In this document: positions 7,410 to 15,801 of the stretch, piece by piece | Position numbering within the stretch: position 1 is the stretch's first letter | Layout: each line of letters begins with the position of its first letter | Assembly: GCF_007991755.1 (NCBI RefSeq) | Contig: NZ_BJYY01000001.1 | Span: forward strand, 558,001 to 622,000 | Source of the DNA: Cellulomonas aerilata | Lineage (GTDB): Bacteria; Actinomycetota; Actinomycetes; Actinomycetales; Cellulomonadaceae | DNA: 64,000 nucleotides | Reading direction: 5' to 3' | The notes under the pieces: model-generated | Database searches by the model: none | What the model saw: only the letters and a program-made list of their open reading frames with translations | Told to the model about the DNA's origin: nothing | Made by a program: the position numbers and the translations under genes

Positions 7410-7880
7410 ATGTCGACGTCGGTGAGCGAGGTCCACTGGCTGACGGCGGAGCAGCAGGAGCACTGGCGCGCGTTCCTCGTGGGCACCGCGCGGCTGAACG
7501 AGGCGCTGGGGCGCCAGCTCGAGCGTGACAGCGACCTGTCGCTGAGCGAGTACGAGGTGCTGGTGCGGCTGTCCGAGGCCGAGGGCCGCACGCTGCGCAT
7601 GTCGCTGCTCGCCGACGGGCTGGCGCACTCGCGCAGCCGCATCACGCACACCGTCCGGCGGCTGGAGGCGGCCGGGCTGGTGCGCCGGGAGGCGTGCGCC
7701 GCCGACGGCCGCGGGGTGAACTGCACCATGACCGACGCGGGCTACGCACGGCTGGAGTCCGCGGCCCCCGGGCACGTCACGGCCGTGCGCACGCACCTCG
7801 TCGACGTGCTGACCGACGACCAGCTCCGCGCCCTCGGCGAGGCGATGTCGGCCGTGCGCGACGCGCTCACCCCGGCCTGA
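7410..7880 (+). CDS. MarR-family transcriptional regulator
   Basis: A 156-residue winged-helix regulator with the MarR layout: a dimerisation helix (WRAFLVGTARLNEALGRQL), LSLSEYEVLVRLSEA leading into the HTH (about residues 50-80), recognition-helix region SRSRITHTVRRLEAAGLV, and the wing RREACAADGRGVN. The ATG at 7410 is preceded by GGAGGGAGGTCG. It is divergent from yceI; MarR-YceI pairs recur in actinobacteria and the regulator probably controls both genes through the inverted repeats between them. The ligand is unknown. There is no obvious redox pair of cysteines in the ligand pocket (Cys residues are near the wing). Confidence 0.92.
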   Translation: MSTSVSEVHWLTAEQQEHWRAFLVGTARLNEALGRQLERDSDLSLSEYEVLVRLSEAEGRTLRMSLLADGLAHSRSRITHTVRRLEAAGLVRREACAADGRGVNCTMTDAGYARLESAAPGHVTAVRTHLVDVLTDDQLRALGEAMSAVRDALTPA

Positions 7881-7947
7881 CGGATCTCACACCCCGCGGA
7901 CGTCCCCGGGCGGTCCAGCACCCGGGCGCGTTTGCGAGACTGTTCCC

Positions 7948-8592
7948 ATGGTCGCGACCACGATCCACCTGCTGCGCCACGGCGAGGTCCACAACCCCGC
8001 CGGCGTCCTGTACGGGCGGCTGCCCGGCTACCACCTGTCCAAGCGCGGGGTCGCCATGGCGGAGCGGGTCGCCCAGCACCTGGCCGGCGAGCACGCCGAC
8101 GTCGTGGCCGTGCTCGCCTCGCCGATGGAGCGCGCGCAGGAGACCGCCGCCCCGATCGCCCGAGCGTTCGACCTGCCGATCCGGACCGACGAGCGGCTGC
8201 TGGAGGCGGAGAACAGGTTCCAGGGCCTGACCGTCGGCGTCGGCAACGGCTCGCTGCGCAACCCGCGGCACTGGCCGCTGCTGGTCAACCCGCTGCGGCC
8301 GTCCTGGGGCGAGCCCTACACCGCGCAGGTGGCCCGCATGCTGGCCGTCGTCGACACCGCCCGCGAGGCCGCGCGCGGTCACGAGGCGGTCCTGGTCAGC
8401 CACCAGCTGCCGGTGTGGGTGACGCGCCTGGCGCTGACCGGGCGGCGGCTGTGGCACGACCCGCGCCGGCGCGAGTGCACGCTGGCGTCGCTGACCTCCC
8501 TGCGCTTCGAGGACGACCGGCTGGTCGGCCTGCACTACACCGAGCCGGCGGCCGACCTGCTGCCCGGGGCGACCCAGGTCCCGGGCGCATGA
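7948..8592 (+). CDS. Histidine phosphatase (phosphoglycerate-mutase-like)
   Basis: A 214-residue histidine-phosphatase-superfamily protein with the RHG motif (LLRHGEV, about residues 7-13), the SPMERAQET motif, and the second catalytic His in SHQLPVWV (about residue 150). The substrate is undetermined in this group. It is the first gene of the cytochrome c maturation operon and overlaps the TlpA-like gene by 4 bp (ATGA). A phosphoglycerate-mutase-like gene sits in the same position ahead of the TlpA-CcdA-ResB-CcsA genes in mycobacteria (Rv0525-Rv0529), so the order is conserved, although its role in cytochrome assembly is not established. Confidence 0.88.
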   Translation: MVATTIHLLRHGEVHNPAGVLYGRLPGYHLSKRGVAMAERVAQHLAGEHADVVAVLASPMERAQETAAPIARAFDLPIRTDERLLEAENRFQGLTVGVGNGSLRNPRHWPLLVNPLRPSWGEPYTAQVARMLAVVDTAREAARGHEAVLVSHQLPVWVTRLALTGRRLWHDPRRRECTLASLTSLRFEDDRLVGLHYTEPAADLLPGATQVPGA

Positions 8593-9224
8593 GCCGGACC
8601 GGCAGCCGGCGGCGGGCCGGTGCGCGCACCCTCCCTGCCGCCGTCCCCCTCGCCCTGGCCCTCGCGCTGACGCTCGGGGCCTGCACCGCCGAGCCCGCCG
8701 CCGACGGCCGGACGGACACCGGCGCCGAGGCGGGGTACGTCTCGGGGGACGGCAGCACCCGCACCTGGGCCCCGGAGGACCGCGGTGACGCCGTCGTCGT
8801 CGCCGGCACCGACTTCTCCGGGGCACCCGTCTCCGTGGCCGACTGGCGCGGCGACGTCGTCGTCCTGAACACCTGGTACGCGGCCTGCCCGCCGTGCCGG
8901 GCCGAGGCGCCGGACCTGGTCGCGCTCGCGACCGACTACGCCGACCGGGGCGTGCACCTGCTCGGCATCAACGGGACCGACGACGCCGGTGCGGCGCAGG
9001 CCTTCGAGCGCACGTTCAGCGTGCCGTACCCGTCCCTCGCGGACACCGACGGCACCGCGATCGCCTCGCTGCAGGGCGAGGTGCCGCTGCAGGCCGTCCC
9101 CACGACGGTCGTGCTGGACCGCGAGGGCCGCGTCGCCGGGCGCGTGCTCGGCCTGGCCGACGGCTCCACGCTGCGTGCGATGGTGGACGACCTGCTCGCC
9201 GAGCCGGCACCGGCCGGCGTGTGA
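8589..9224 (+). CDS. TlpA/ResA-like membrane-anchored thioredoxin lipoprotein
   Basis: A 211-residue exported thiol-disulfide oxidoreductase. It has an N-terminal signal with lipobox LTLGAC (Cys about residue 30), then a thioredoxin/AhpC-TSA fold with active site WYAACPPCRAEAP at about 95-105 and cis-Pro region AVPTTVV near 170. It would reduce the apocytochrome c CXXCH cysteines (ResA/CcmG role), receiving electrons through the CcdA protein encoded next. It overlaps the upstream phosphatase gene (ATGA) and ccdA (TGATG), implying coupled translation. Confidence 0.9.
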   Translation: MSRTGSRRRAGARTLPAAVPLALALALTLGACTAEPAADGRTDTGAEAGYVSGDGSTRTWAPEDRGDAVVVAGTDFSGAPVSVADWRGDVVVLNTWYAACPPCRAEAPDLVALATDYADRGVHLLGINGTDDAGAAQAFERTFSVPYPSLADTDGTAIASLQGEVPLQAVPTTVVLDREGRVAGRVLGLADGSTLRAMVDDLLAEPAPAGV

Positions 9225-10030
9225 TGCTCGCCGGGTCCGCCGCGGACGTCGGCTCCCAGTTCGCGACCACCGCGTTCTCGGGGTCGATGCTGCTGGCCGT
9301 CCCGGTCGCCCTGCTCGCCGGGCTGGTGTCGTTCGCGTCGCCGTGCGTGCTGCCGCTGGTGCCCGGCTACCTGGGCTACCTCGGCGGGATGAGCGGCGCC
9401 TCGGTCGGCCAGAGCGGGCTGGGCCGGGACGGCTCCGCGCGCGCGACCGCCAGCCGCAGCCGCCTGCTCGCCGGGGTCGCCCTGTTCGTCGCCGGGTTCA
9501 CCCTCGTCTTCGTCGCCGTCGGCACGCTCGCCGGGTCGCTCGGCGCCCTGCTGGGACGCTGGGAGGACCCGCTGACGCGCGTCCTGGGCGTCGTCGTGGT
9601 GCTCATGGGACTGGCGTTCCTCGGGTTCGTGCCGTTCCTGCAGCAGGAGCGGCGCCTGCACGTCAGCCCCGCCGCGGGGCTGTGGGGCGCGCCGGTCCTC
9701 GGCGTGGTGTTCGGGCTCGGCTGGGCGCCGTGCATCGGCCCGACGCTCGCCGCCGTGCTCGCGCTGTCGCTCGAGGACGGGTCGGCCGCGCGCGGGGCGA
9801 CCCTGTCGGTCGCGTACTGCCTCGGGCTCGGGCTGCCGTTCCTCGCGATCGCGCTCGGCATGCAGCGCAGCTCGGCCGCGCTGACCTTTTTGCGGCGGCA
9901 CCGTCCGGCCATCACCCGGCTCGGCGGCGGACTCCTCATCCTCATCGGGCTCGCCCTGGTCACCGGCCTGTGGGGCGCCTGGACGCAGTCCCTGCAGGGC
10001 CTCGTCGCCGGCTTCCGGCCGGTGGTCTGA
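9224..10030 (+). CDS. ccdA: Cytochrome c biogenesis protein CcdA
   Basis: A 268-residue six-helix membrane protein of the CcdA/DsbD-beta family that carries electrons from cytosolic thioredoxin to exported TlpA/ResA. The two essential cysteines are visible in helix 1 (SFASPCVLPLVPGYL, about residue 41) and helix 4 (GLGWAPCIGPTLAA, about 170), each in the typical Pro-Cys or Cys-x-x-Pro setting. Its ATG overlaps the TlpA stop and its stop overlaps the ResB ATG, so it sits centrally in the System II cytochrome c operon. Confidence 0.95.
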   Translation: MLAGSAADVGSQFATTAFSGSMLLAVPVALLAGLVSFASPCVLPLVPGYLGYLGGMSGASVGQSGLGRDGSARATASRSRLLAGVALFVAGFTLVFVAVGTLAGSLGALLGRWEDPLTRVLGVVVVLMGLAFLGFVPFLQQERRLHVSPAAGLWGAPVLGVVFGLGWAPCIGPTLAAVLALSLEDGSAARGATLSVAYCLGLGLPFLAIALGMQRSSAALTFLRRHRPAITRLGGGLLILIGLALVTGLWGAWTQSLQGLVAGFRPVV

Positions 10031-11832
10031 TGGCGACCTACCGGCCCGAGGGCATCGACGACGCGTTCGTCGGCCCGGGCGACGCGGACGGCGGCTCCGG
10101 CGGACCCGGGAGCCCGGACACGTCCGGCACCCCCCGCGACCCAGGCAGCCCCGACACCCCCGGAGGCCCCGGCGACGGCGTCGTCCTGCCGCGGCTCGGC
10201 GTCCTCGGGTGGCTGCGATGGACCTGGCGGCAGCTGACCAGCATGCGGGTCGCGCTGCTGCTGCTCATGCTGCTCGCGGTGGCCGCCGTCCCCGGGTCGG
10301 TGCTCCCGCAGCGCCCGCAGGACCCCGCCCGGGTCGCCGAGTACCTCGCCGACAACCCCACGCTGGGGGAGTGGCTGGACCGCCTCGGCGCGTTCGACGT
10401 CTACGCGTCGGTCTGGTTCTCGGCGATCTACCTGCTGCTGTTCGTCTCGCTCGTCGGCTGCATCGTCCCCCGCACGTCGGTGCACCTGCGGGGCCTGCGG
10501 GCGCGTCCGCCGCGCACGCCGCGGCGGTTCGACCGCTTCCCGGCCCAGGCCGCGCTGGAGACGACGTCGTCCCCGGAGCGGGTCGCCCAGGTGGCGACCG
10601 ACGCGCTGCGCGGCCGGTGGCGCCGGCTGCCGCGGTTCCGCGTCGACGTGTGCCCCGAGGCCGCGGGCACGACCGTCGCCGCCGAGCGCGGCTACCTGCG
10701 CGAGAGCGGCAACCTCGTCTTCCACCTGGCGCTGCTCGGGCTGCTGGTGTCGGTCGGCACCGGCCAGTTCCTGCACTACCGCGGCCAGGCGATCGTCCTG
10801 CAGGGCCGCGGCTTCGCGAACGCCGTCGTCGGCTACGACACCTTCGAGAGCGGCACCGGCTTCGACCCGGCCTCGCTGGAGCCGTTCTCGCTGACCCTGG
10901 ACGGGTTCACGGCGGAGTTCGACCCCCAGACGCTGGCGTCGCGCTACTTCCGGGCCGACGTCACCGTCCGGGAGGCGGACGGGTCGCAGCGGGCCGACTC
11001 CATCCGGGTCAACCACCCGCTCACCGCGGGCGGGGCGAAGGTCTACCTGCAGGGCAACGGGTACGCACCGGAGGTGACCGTCCGGGACGCCGCGGGCGAG
11101 GTCGCGTTCGCCGGCCCCGTGCCGTTCCTGCCGCAGGACGAGGTCTACACGTCCCGCGGCGTGATCAAGGTGCCGGACGTGTCCACCGGCCCGCAGATCG
11201 GGATGGTCGGCTTCCTGCTGCCGACCGCGCTGGAGTCCGCACCCGGGCTGTGGCGGTCGGTGCACCCGCTGCCCGGTGACCCGCTGCTCGTCCTGTCGGT
11301 GTGGTCCGGCGACCTGGGGCTCGACGACGGCGTGCCGCAGAACGTCTACCAGCTCGACGAGGCGGGGCTGGAGCAGGCGGTGGACGCCGACGGCGGCACG
11401 GTCACCCTGTACGTCCGGCCCGGCGAGACGGTGACCCTGCCGGACGGCCTGGGCTCGCTCACCTACGACTCGACCCTGCGCTTCGTCGCCCTCGACCTGC
11501 GCCACGACCCGACGCTCCCGTTCGTCCTGGTGTTCTCGCTGCTCGCGCTGGGCGGGCTGGCGCTGTCGCTGTTCACGCCGCGCCGGCGGGTCTGGCTGCG
11601 GGCGGTCCCGGGGCCGGACGGTCGCACGCACGTCACCGGCGCCGCCCTGGCCCGCGGGGACGACGTCGGCCTGCAGCGCGAGCTGGACGCCGTCATGGCC
11701 GCCGTGGCGCAGGACGGGGCGGCGGTGGACCGCTCCGACGGGCTGGCGTCCCCCGGCACGGGCGGGGACAGTTCGACGCAGGGACCTGACCACACGCAGC
11801 ACGCGGCGACGCGACCACGAGGAGCACGATGA
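10030..11832 (+). CDS. resB: Cytochrome c biogenesis protein ResB (Ccs1)
   Basis: A 600-residue ResB/Ccs1 protein. A disordered Gly/Pro/Asp-rich N-terminus of about 60 residues is followed by transmembrane segments (VALLLLMLLAVAAVPGSVLP; SAIYLLLFVSLVGCIVPR), a third near LVFHLALLGLLVSVG, a large extracytoplasmic domain, and a last TM (FVLVFSLLALGGLALSLF) before a cytosolic tail. With CcsA/CcsB it forms the System II heme-transport and ligation complex attaching heme to apocytochrome c outside the membrane. The ATG at 10030 overlaps the ccdA stop, and the stop overlaps the next gene by 4 bp. The low-complexity N-terminus is longer than usual. Confidence 0.93.
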   Translation: MATYRPEGIDDAFVGPGDADGGSGGPGSPDTSGTPRDPGSPDTPGGPGDGVVLPRLGVLGWLRWTWRQLTSMRVALLLLMLLAVAAVPGSVLPQRPQDPARVAEYLADNPTLGEWLDRLGAFDVYASVWFSAIYLLLFVSLVGCIVPRTSVHLRGLRARPPRTPRRFDRFPAQAALETTSSPERVAQVATDALRGRWRRLPRFRVDVCPEAAGTTVAAERGYLRESGNLVFHLALLGLLVSVGTGQFLHYRGQAIVLQGRGFANAVVGYDTFESGTGFDPASLEPFSLTLDGFTAEFDPQTLASRYFRADVTVREADGSQRADSIRVNHPLTAGGAKVYLQGNGYAPEVTVRDAAGEVAFAGPVPFLPQDEVYTSRGVIKVPDVSTGPQIGMVGFLLPTALESAPGLWRSVHPLPGDPLLVLSVWSGDLGLDDGVPQNVYQLDEAGLEQAVDADGGTVTLYVRPGETVTLPDGLGSLTYDSTLRFVALDLRHDPTLPFVLVFSLLALGGLALSLFTPRRRVWLRAVPGPDGRTHVTGAALARGDDVGLQRELDAVMAAVAQDGAAVDRSDGLASPGTGGDSSTQGPDHTQHAATRPRGAR

Positions 11833-12869
11833 CCCCCGCCGAGCTCGGTGACCTGAGCACCAACCTGGTGTGGGCGGCGGCGACGGTGTACACCGTCGCG
11901 CTGGTCGCCTACACCCTCGACCTCGCGGCGCTCGCCGAGCGCGTCCCGCGCACGCGCCGGGCCGTGGCCGCACGTCCGGCCGCCCGGCCCGGCGTCGCCG
12001 GCGGCACGCTCGTCGCCGACCGGGCGCCCACCGGCACGGTCGGCACGGTCGGCACGGGCGGCACGGTCGGCACCGCAGGGGCCGGCGAGGCACGGCGCCG
12101 GTCGCGCGCCCGCGGCATCGCCCGGTCCACGACGGCGCTCGGGCTCGTGCTCCACGTCCTGGCGGTCGTGCTGCGCGGCCTGGCGGCGCAGCGGACGCCG
12201 TGGGCGAACATGTACGAGTTCACGCTGGTCGGCACGCTGGTCGCCGTGGTCGTGCTGGCCGTCGTGCTGCGCGGGCGGGACCTGCCGTTCCTCGGCGTGC
12301 TGGTGTCCGGCTTCACGGTCCTGGCCCTCGCCCTGGGGCTGCTCGTCTTCTACATCCGCGCGGACGGTGTCCAGCCGGCGCTGGACAGCTACTGGCTCGT
12401 CATCCACGTGGGCGTCGCGATCACCTCCACCGGGGTGTTCATGGTCGCGGCCGCGGCGAGCGTCCTGCAGCTCCTGCGCGACTCGCGCGACCACGGGTCG
12501 GCGGCGCTGGCGGGCAACCGGTGGCGCTGGCTCGAGGCCGTGCCGCGGCCGACCGAGCTGGAGGCGCTGTCGTTCCGGCTCAACGCCGTCGGCTTCGTCC
12601 TGTGGACGTTCACGCTGATCGCCGGCGCCATCTGGGCCGAGCACGCGTGGGGCCGGTACTGGGGCTGGGACCCCAAGGAGGTCTGGACCTTCGTGATCTG
12701 GACCGTCTACGCGGCGTACCTGCACGCGCGCACGACGCGCGGCTGGGGCGGTCGCCGCGCGGCCTGGTTCGTCGTCGTGGGCTTCGCGTGCGTGATCGCG
12801 AACTTCACGCTGGTGAACCTGTTCTTCTCGGGCCTGCACTCGTACTCGGGGCTGTCGACCGGCTCCTGA
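11829..12869 (+). CDS. ccsB: Cytochrome c synthase membrane subunit CcsB (CcsA family)
   Basis: A 346-residue polytopic protein of the CcsA/CcmC heme-handling family. The tryptophan-rich heme-binding motif is present as WGRYWGWDPKEVW (about residue 275), with conserved histidines before and after it (for example VIHVGVAITS). It pairs with ResB to deliver heme to the extracytoplasmic side and ligate it to CXXCH motifs. The gene overlaps resB by 4 bp and ends the operon; the next gene converges. Between TM1 and TM2 there is a variable cytosolic loop containing five 9-bp in-frame DNA repeats (GTV units). Confidence 0.93.
   Translation: MTPAELGDLSTNLVWAAATVYTVALVAYTLDLAALAERVPRTRRAVAARPAARPGVAGGTLVADRAPTGTVGTVGTGGTVGTAGAGEARRRSRARGIARSTTALGLVLHVLAVVLRGLAAQRTPWANMYEFTLVGTLVAVVVLAVVLRGRDLPFLGVLVSGFTVLALALGLLVFYIRADGVQPALDSYWLVIHVGVAITSTGVFMVAAAASVLQLLRDSRDHGSAALAGNRWRWLEAVPRPTELEALSFRLNAVGFVLWTFTLIAGAIWAEHAWGRYWGWDPKEVWTFVIWTVYAAYLHARTTRGWGGRRAAWFVVVGFACVIANFTLVNLFFSGLHSYSGLSTGS
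12033..12077 (+). repeat. 9-bp tandem repeat inside ccsB
   Basis: Five in-frame copies of GGCACGGTC and close variants, encoding GTVGTVGTGGTVGTA. They lie in a poorly conserved loop of CcsB, so copy number could vary without harming function. Confidence 0.85.
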
Positions 12870-12878
12870 GCGCGAGCC

Positions 12879-13310
12879 CTACGGGCTGGTGCGGGGGCCG
12901 GGCGCGTCGTGCCCGTTGCCGGACGCGTCGCCGTCGGCCGCGTCGGGGTGCGCGCCGCCGGGGCCACCGGGCTGGCCGCCCTGCGCGCGGCGCTGCTGCT
13001 GCTCCAGGCGCCAGAGGAACTCCGGGTCGTCGTCGGGCGCGACCGGGCCGCTCGGGCGGCGCGGCCCCCGGGTGGGCGGCGTGGGGCCGATGCCGCCCCC
13101 GCCGCCGCCCGCACCACCGTCCGGACGGCGGGACCTGGCGGTCCGGCTCGCCACCAGCCACCCGATGGAGCCCACCACCGGCAGCACGACGATGAGCAGG
13201 ATCCACAGCGGCGCGGGCACGCCCGAGCGCTCGTCGCGGTCGCTCTTGATCACGTCGATGATCGTGTAGACCACCAGTCCCACCAGGACCAGGAACAGCA
13301 GGTTCCGCAT
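12879..13310 (-). CDS. PLD nuclease N-terminal-domain membrane protein
   Basis: A 143-residue small membrane protein. Two hydrophobic segments (LLFLVLVGLVVYTIIDVI, residues 4-21; LWILLIVVLPVVGSIGWLV, about 35-53) form the PLDc_N domain, a two-helix unit found at the N-terminus of cardiolipin-synthase-type enzymes and alone in many actinobacteria. No phospholipase HKD motif is present, so it is not itself a nuclease or synthase. The remaining ~90 residues are Gly/Pro-rich and disordered with a short helix (PEFLWRLEQQQRRAQ). It converges on ccsB (10-bp gap) and is divergent from the DUF4229 gene. Function unknown. Confidence 0.85.
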   Translation of the reverse strand: MRNLLFLVLVGLVVYTIIDVIKSDRDERSGVPAPLWILLIVVLPVVGSIGWLVASRTARSRRPDGGAGGGGGGIGPTPPTRGPRRPSGPVAPDDDPEFLWRLEQQQRRAQGGQPGGPGGAHPDAADGDASGNGHDAPGPRTSP

Positions 13311-13360
13311 GCCTCCAGACTATGTCCGGGGCGGCGGCGTGACGGGCCTACGCTGAACGG

Positions 13361-13690
13361 ATGCCGTTGGTGACCTACTCCGCGCTCCGCCTGGGGCTGC
13401 TGGCCGCGTGCTTCGCGCTCGGGTACTGGGCCGGGCTGCGCACGTGGCTGCTGCTCCTCGTGGCGACGTTCTCGGCGTGGGGCCTTTCGTACGTGCTGCT
13501 GGCGCGGCAGCGGGAGGCGGCCGCCGTCCACCTGGCCGAGCGCGCCGCCCGGCGCGCCGGCGGCGGGCGCCGGTTCCCGGCCGCGGCGGAGTCCGACGCC
13601 GCGCACGAGGACGCCCTGGACGACGCCGCCCGGTCCGGTGCCGCAGCGCCGCCCGTCCCGGACGACGAGCCGGGCCGCGACCGGCCCTAG
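13361..13690 (+). CDS. DUF4229 small membrane protein
   Basis: A 109-residue protein with two adjacent transmembrane helices in the first ~50 residues (LRLGLLAACFALGYWAGL; TWLLLLVATFSAWGLSYVLL) followed by a charged, Ala-rich cytosolic tail. This matches DUF4229, a family of unknown function that in actinobacteria tends to sit near cytochrome c maturation and menaquinone genes, as here. Its TAG stop shares the palindrome CTAG with the stop of the convergent glycoside hydrolase gene, so the two genes overlap at their ends by 4 bp. Confidence 0.82.
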   Translation: MPLVTYSALRLGLLAACFALGYWAGLRTWLLLLVATFSAWGLSYVLLARQREAAAVHLAERAARRAGGGRRFPAAAESDAAHEDALDDAARSGAAAPPVPDDEPGRDRP

Positions 13691-15801
13691 CCGGGCCGGC
13701 GGACGTCGTCCGGCACGACCAGCCGCAGGACCTGCACCCCGTAGGCCGCCAGCTCCACCGTGGTCACCTCGGGGCCCCCGTCCAGCGGCGCCAGCGTCCC
13801 CCGGGCGAGCACCGGCCGGACGCGGGCCTCGGCGTCGGTCATGTTGACCAGCCACACGAGCGTGTGCCCGTCCTCGTGCACCAGCTCGCCGACGACGACG
13901 TCCGGGGAGTCCACCCGGACCGCCGGCTGGGCGCCGGCCTCCGCCGCGAGCGCCGCGTACAGGCGCCAGGTCGCGTCGGGGTTCACGGCCGGCAGCAGGG
14001 ACGCCATGTGCTCCAGCGGGTAGGTGCACAGCACCGCCTGCCCGTCCCCGAGCCGGTGCCGCAGCAGTGCGGGGCGTCCCCGGCCGTCCCGGGCGACGAC
14101 CTCGGCGCCGACCGGCTCGACCGGCAGGTAGGCCCGGGAGTCCTCGGTGCCCGCGGTGCGGAACCGCAGGGTCTCCCCGGCCGGGATCCCGCCGAACGGG
14201 GTCTCGAAGCGGAGCTCCACGACGTCGTCCTCGATCGCGTCGACCAGGCCGTACCGGGTCAGCTTCCGGACCCCGAACAGCTCGTGCATCGTCGGCCACC
14301 AGGGCCCGCGCTGGTTCGGGTGCGTGCCGGTGAAGTACGAGCAGTAGACGGTGGCCCCGCCCCGGGCGAGCCTGCCCAGCTGCACCCACGTCGGGGAGGT
14401 GAGGTGCTTGACGGACGGGACGAGGTAGAGCGCGGCGTCGTCGGGCAGGCCCGGTCCCTCGGCGGCCGGGTCGAGCTGGCCGGCCTCGAGCTCCACCCGG
14501 CCGTCGCGCGGGACGACGGCGCGCCCGTACTGCACCCCGCCGCGGGCGACGCCGTCGGCCAGGTCGCGCGCGGTGCCTGGCTGCCACAGGACGGCGTCGG
14601 CCTCCCGCACGAGGACGACCGGCAGGTCCGCGTGGCGCGCCGAGACGTACGCCTGCCGCAGCGTGGCGGCGATGGTGGGGCCGTCGGACGGGTCGGTGAA
14701 CGGGTACTGGTTGTCCAGCCAGCTCGACACGACCAGGGCGATCGACGAGTCCGGGCGCGAGCACCGGGCGACGTCGACCCGCTCGAGCAGCGCGGCGAAG
14801 TCCCGCATCTCGCGGGCCTGCGGCTTGGGGACGCCCGCGGCGTCGACCAGGCCGAAGTGCTGCTCGAACGGCCGGTGGGTGTAGGGCGCCTGCCGGTACA
14901 GGTGGTCGAGGTCGGTGTTGTTCCACGCCAGCCACCCGGTCGCCCCGGCGAGCAGCGTGTGGTGCAGCAGCTGGCGGTAGTAGTGGGCGCCGTTCTCGTC
15001 GCTCGTGTAGTCCGAGGTGACCCCGAACTCCTCCATGACGACGGGCTTGCCCGAGCGGTGCAGCAGCTCGCAGACGAAGGCGGCGCCCAGCAGCTGACGG
15101 GACTGGTCGGTCTCCATCCGGTACACGTGCGGCCCGAGGAAGTCGACGAGCGGGGCGAGGTCGCGGACGCGGAAGCCGTTGTCCCGGCCGGTGACCTCCA
15201 CGCCCCACGCGCCCTCGCCGATGCTCACCGGCTGCGTCCCGCCGCCGGCACGCACGGCGTCGAGGAGGATCTGCGACCAGCTGCTCACCTCGTCGGGGTC
15301 CAGGACGTCGTCGCCGCGGGAGCGCCAGTCGGCGTAGATGGGGATCTCGTTGGTCAGCAGCCAGCCGGCCACGGCCGGGTGGTCGTGCAGCCGGGCGGTG
15401 AGCTCGCGCACGTACCAGGCCTGGCGGGCGACGAACCACACGTCCCGGAACAGGTGCCGCCCGCCGCGCCACGCCGGGTCCCAGTTCTGGCCCGACATGT
15501 GCCCGACGAGGAACGTCGGGATGCTGCTCATCCCCAGTGCGCTGTGCCGGTCGAGGAAGTCCCGGAAGCGGTCGACGAGCCCCTCGTCGATGGTGTCCGG
15601 GGTGGGGTGGAAGTCCGGCCAGTAGAAGAAGGAGCGCGTCACCGTCATGCCGTGGGCGCGCATGGTCTCGAGCTCGGACTGCACGACGTCGCCGTCGTAG
15701 GACCGCCACATGAGCGGGCCGCCGGTGCGGGACCAGAAGTTGACCCCGACCCAGTGCTGCGGCCGGCCGTGGTGGACGACGGCCGGGGACGGGCGCTTCA
15801 C
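13687..15801 (-). CDS. Intracellular glycoside hydrolase, cellulase/GH5-like (clan A)
   Basis: A 704-residue protein with an N-terminal (beta/alpha)8 clan-A hydrolase domain: the acid/base is in LLTNEIPI (Asn151-Glu152) and the nucleophile in VVMEEFG (Glu257/258). About 300 residues follow, with beta-galactosidase-like trimerisation and Greek-key character (DSIALVV.., LPDDAALYLVPS, LVWLVNMTD). There is no signal peptide, so it acts on imported sugars or glycosides. The GTG start at 15801 overlaps the stop of a crotonase gene (GTGA), making it the last gene of the catabolic minus-strand operon served by a CUT1 importer. Exact specificity (mannoside, glucoside, other) cannot be read from sequence. 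Confidence 0.8.
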   Translation of the reverse strand: MKRPSPAVVHHGRPQHWVGVNFWSRTGGPLMWRSYDGDVVQSELETMRAHGMTVTRSFFYWPDFHPTPDTIDEGLVDRFRDFLDRHSALGMSSIPTFLVGHMSGQNWDPAWRGGRHLFRDVWFVARQAWYVRELTARLHDHPAVAGWLLTNEIPIYADWRSRGDDVLDPDEVSSWSQILLDAVRAGGGTQPVSIGEGAWGVEVTGRDNGFRVRDLAPLVDFLGPHVYRMETDQSRQLLGAAFVCELLHRSGKPVVMEEFGVTSDYTSDENGAHYYRQLLHHTLLAGATGWLAWNNTDLDHLYRQAPYTHRPFEQHFGLVDAAGVPKPQAREMRDFAALLERVDVARCSRPDSSIALVVSSWLDNQYPFTDPSDGPTIAATLRQAYVSARHADLPVVLVREADAVLWQPGTARDLADGVARGGVQYGRAVVPRDGRVELEAGQLDPAAEGPGLPDDAALYLVPSVKHLTSPTWVQLGRLARGGATVYCSYFTGTHPNQRGPWWPTMHELFGVRKLTRYGLVDAIEDDVVELRFETPFGGIPAGETLRFRTAGTEDSRAYLPVEPVGAEVVARDGRGRPALLRHRLGDGQAVLCTYPLEHMASLLPAVNPDATWRLYAALAAEAGAQPAVRVDSPDVVVGELVHEDGHTLVWLVNMTDAEARVRPVLARGTLAPLDGGPEVTTVELAAYGVQVLRLVVPDDVRRPG

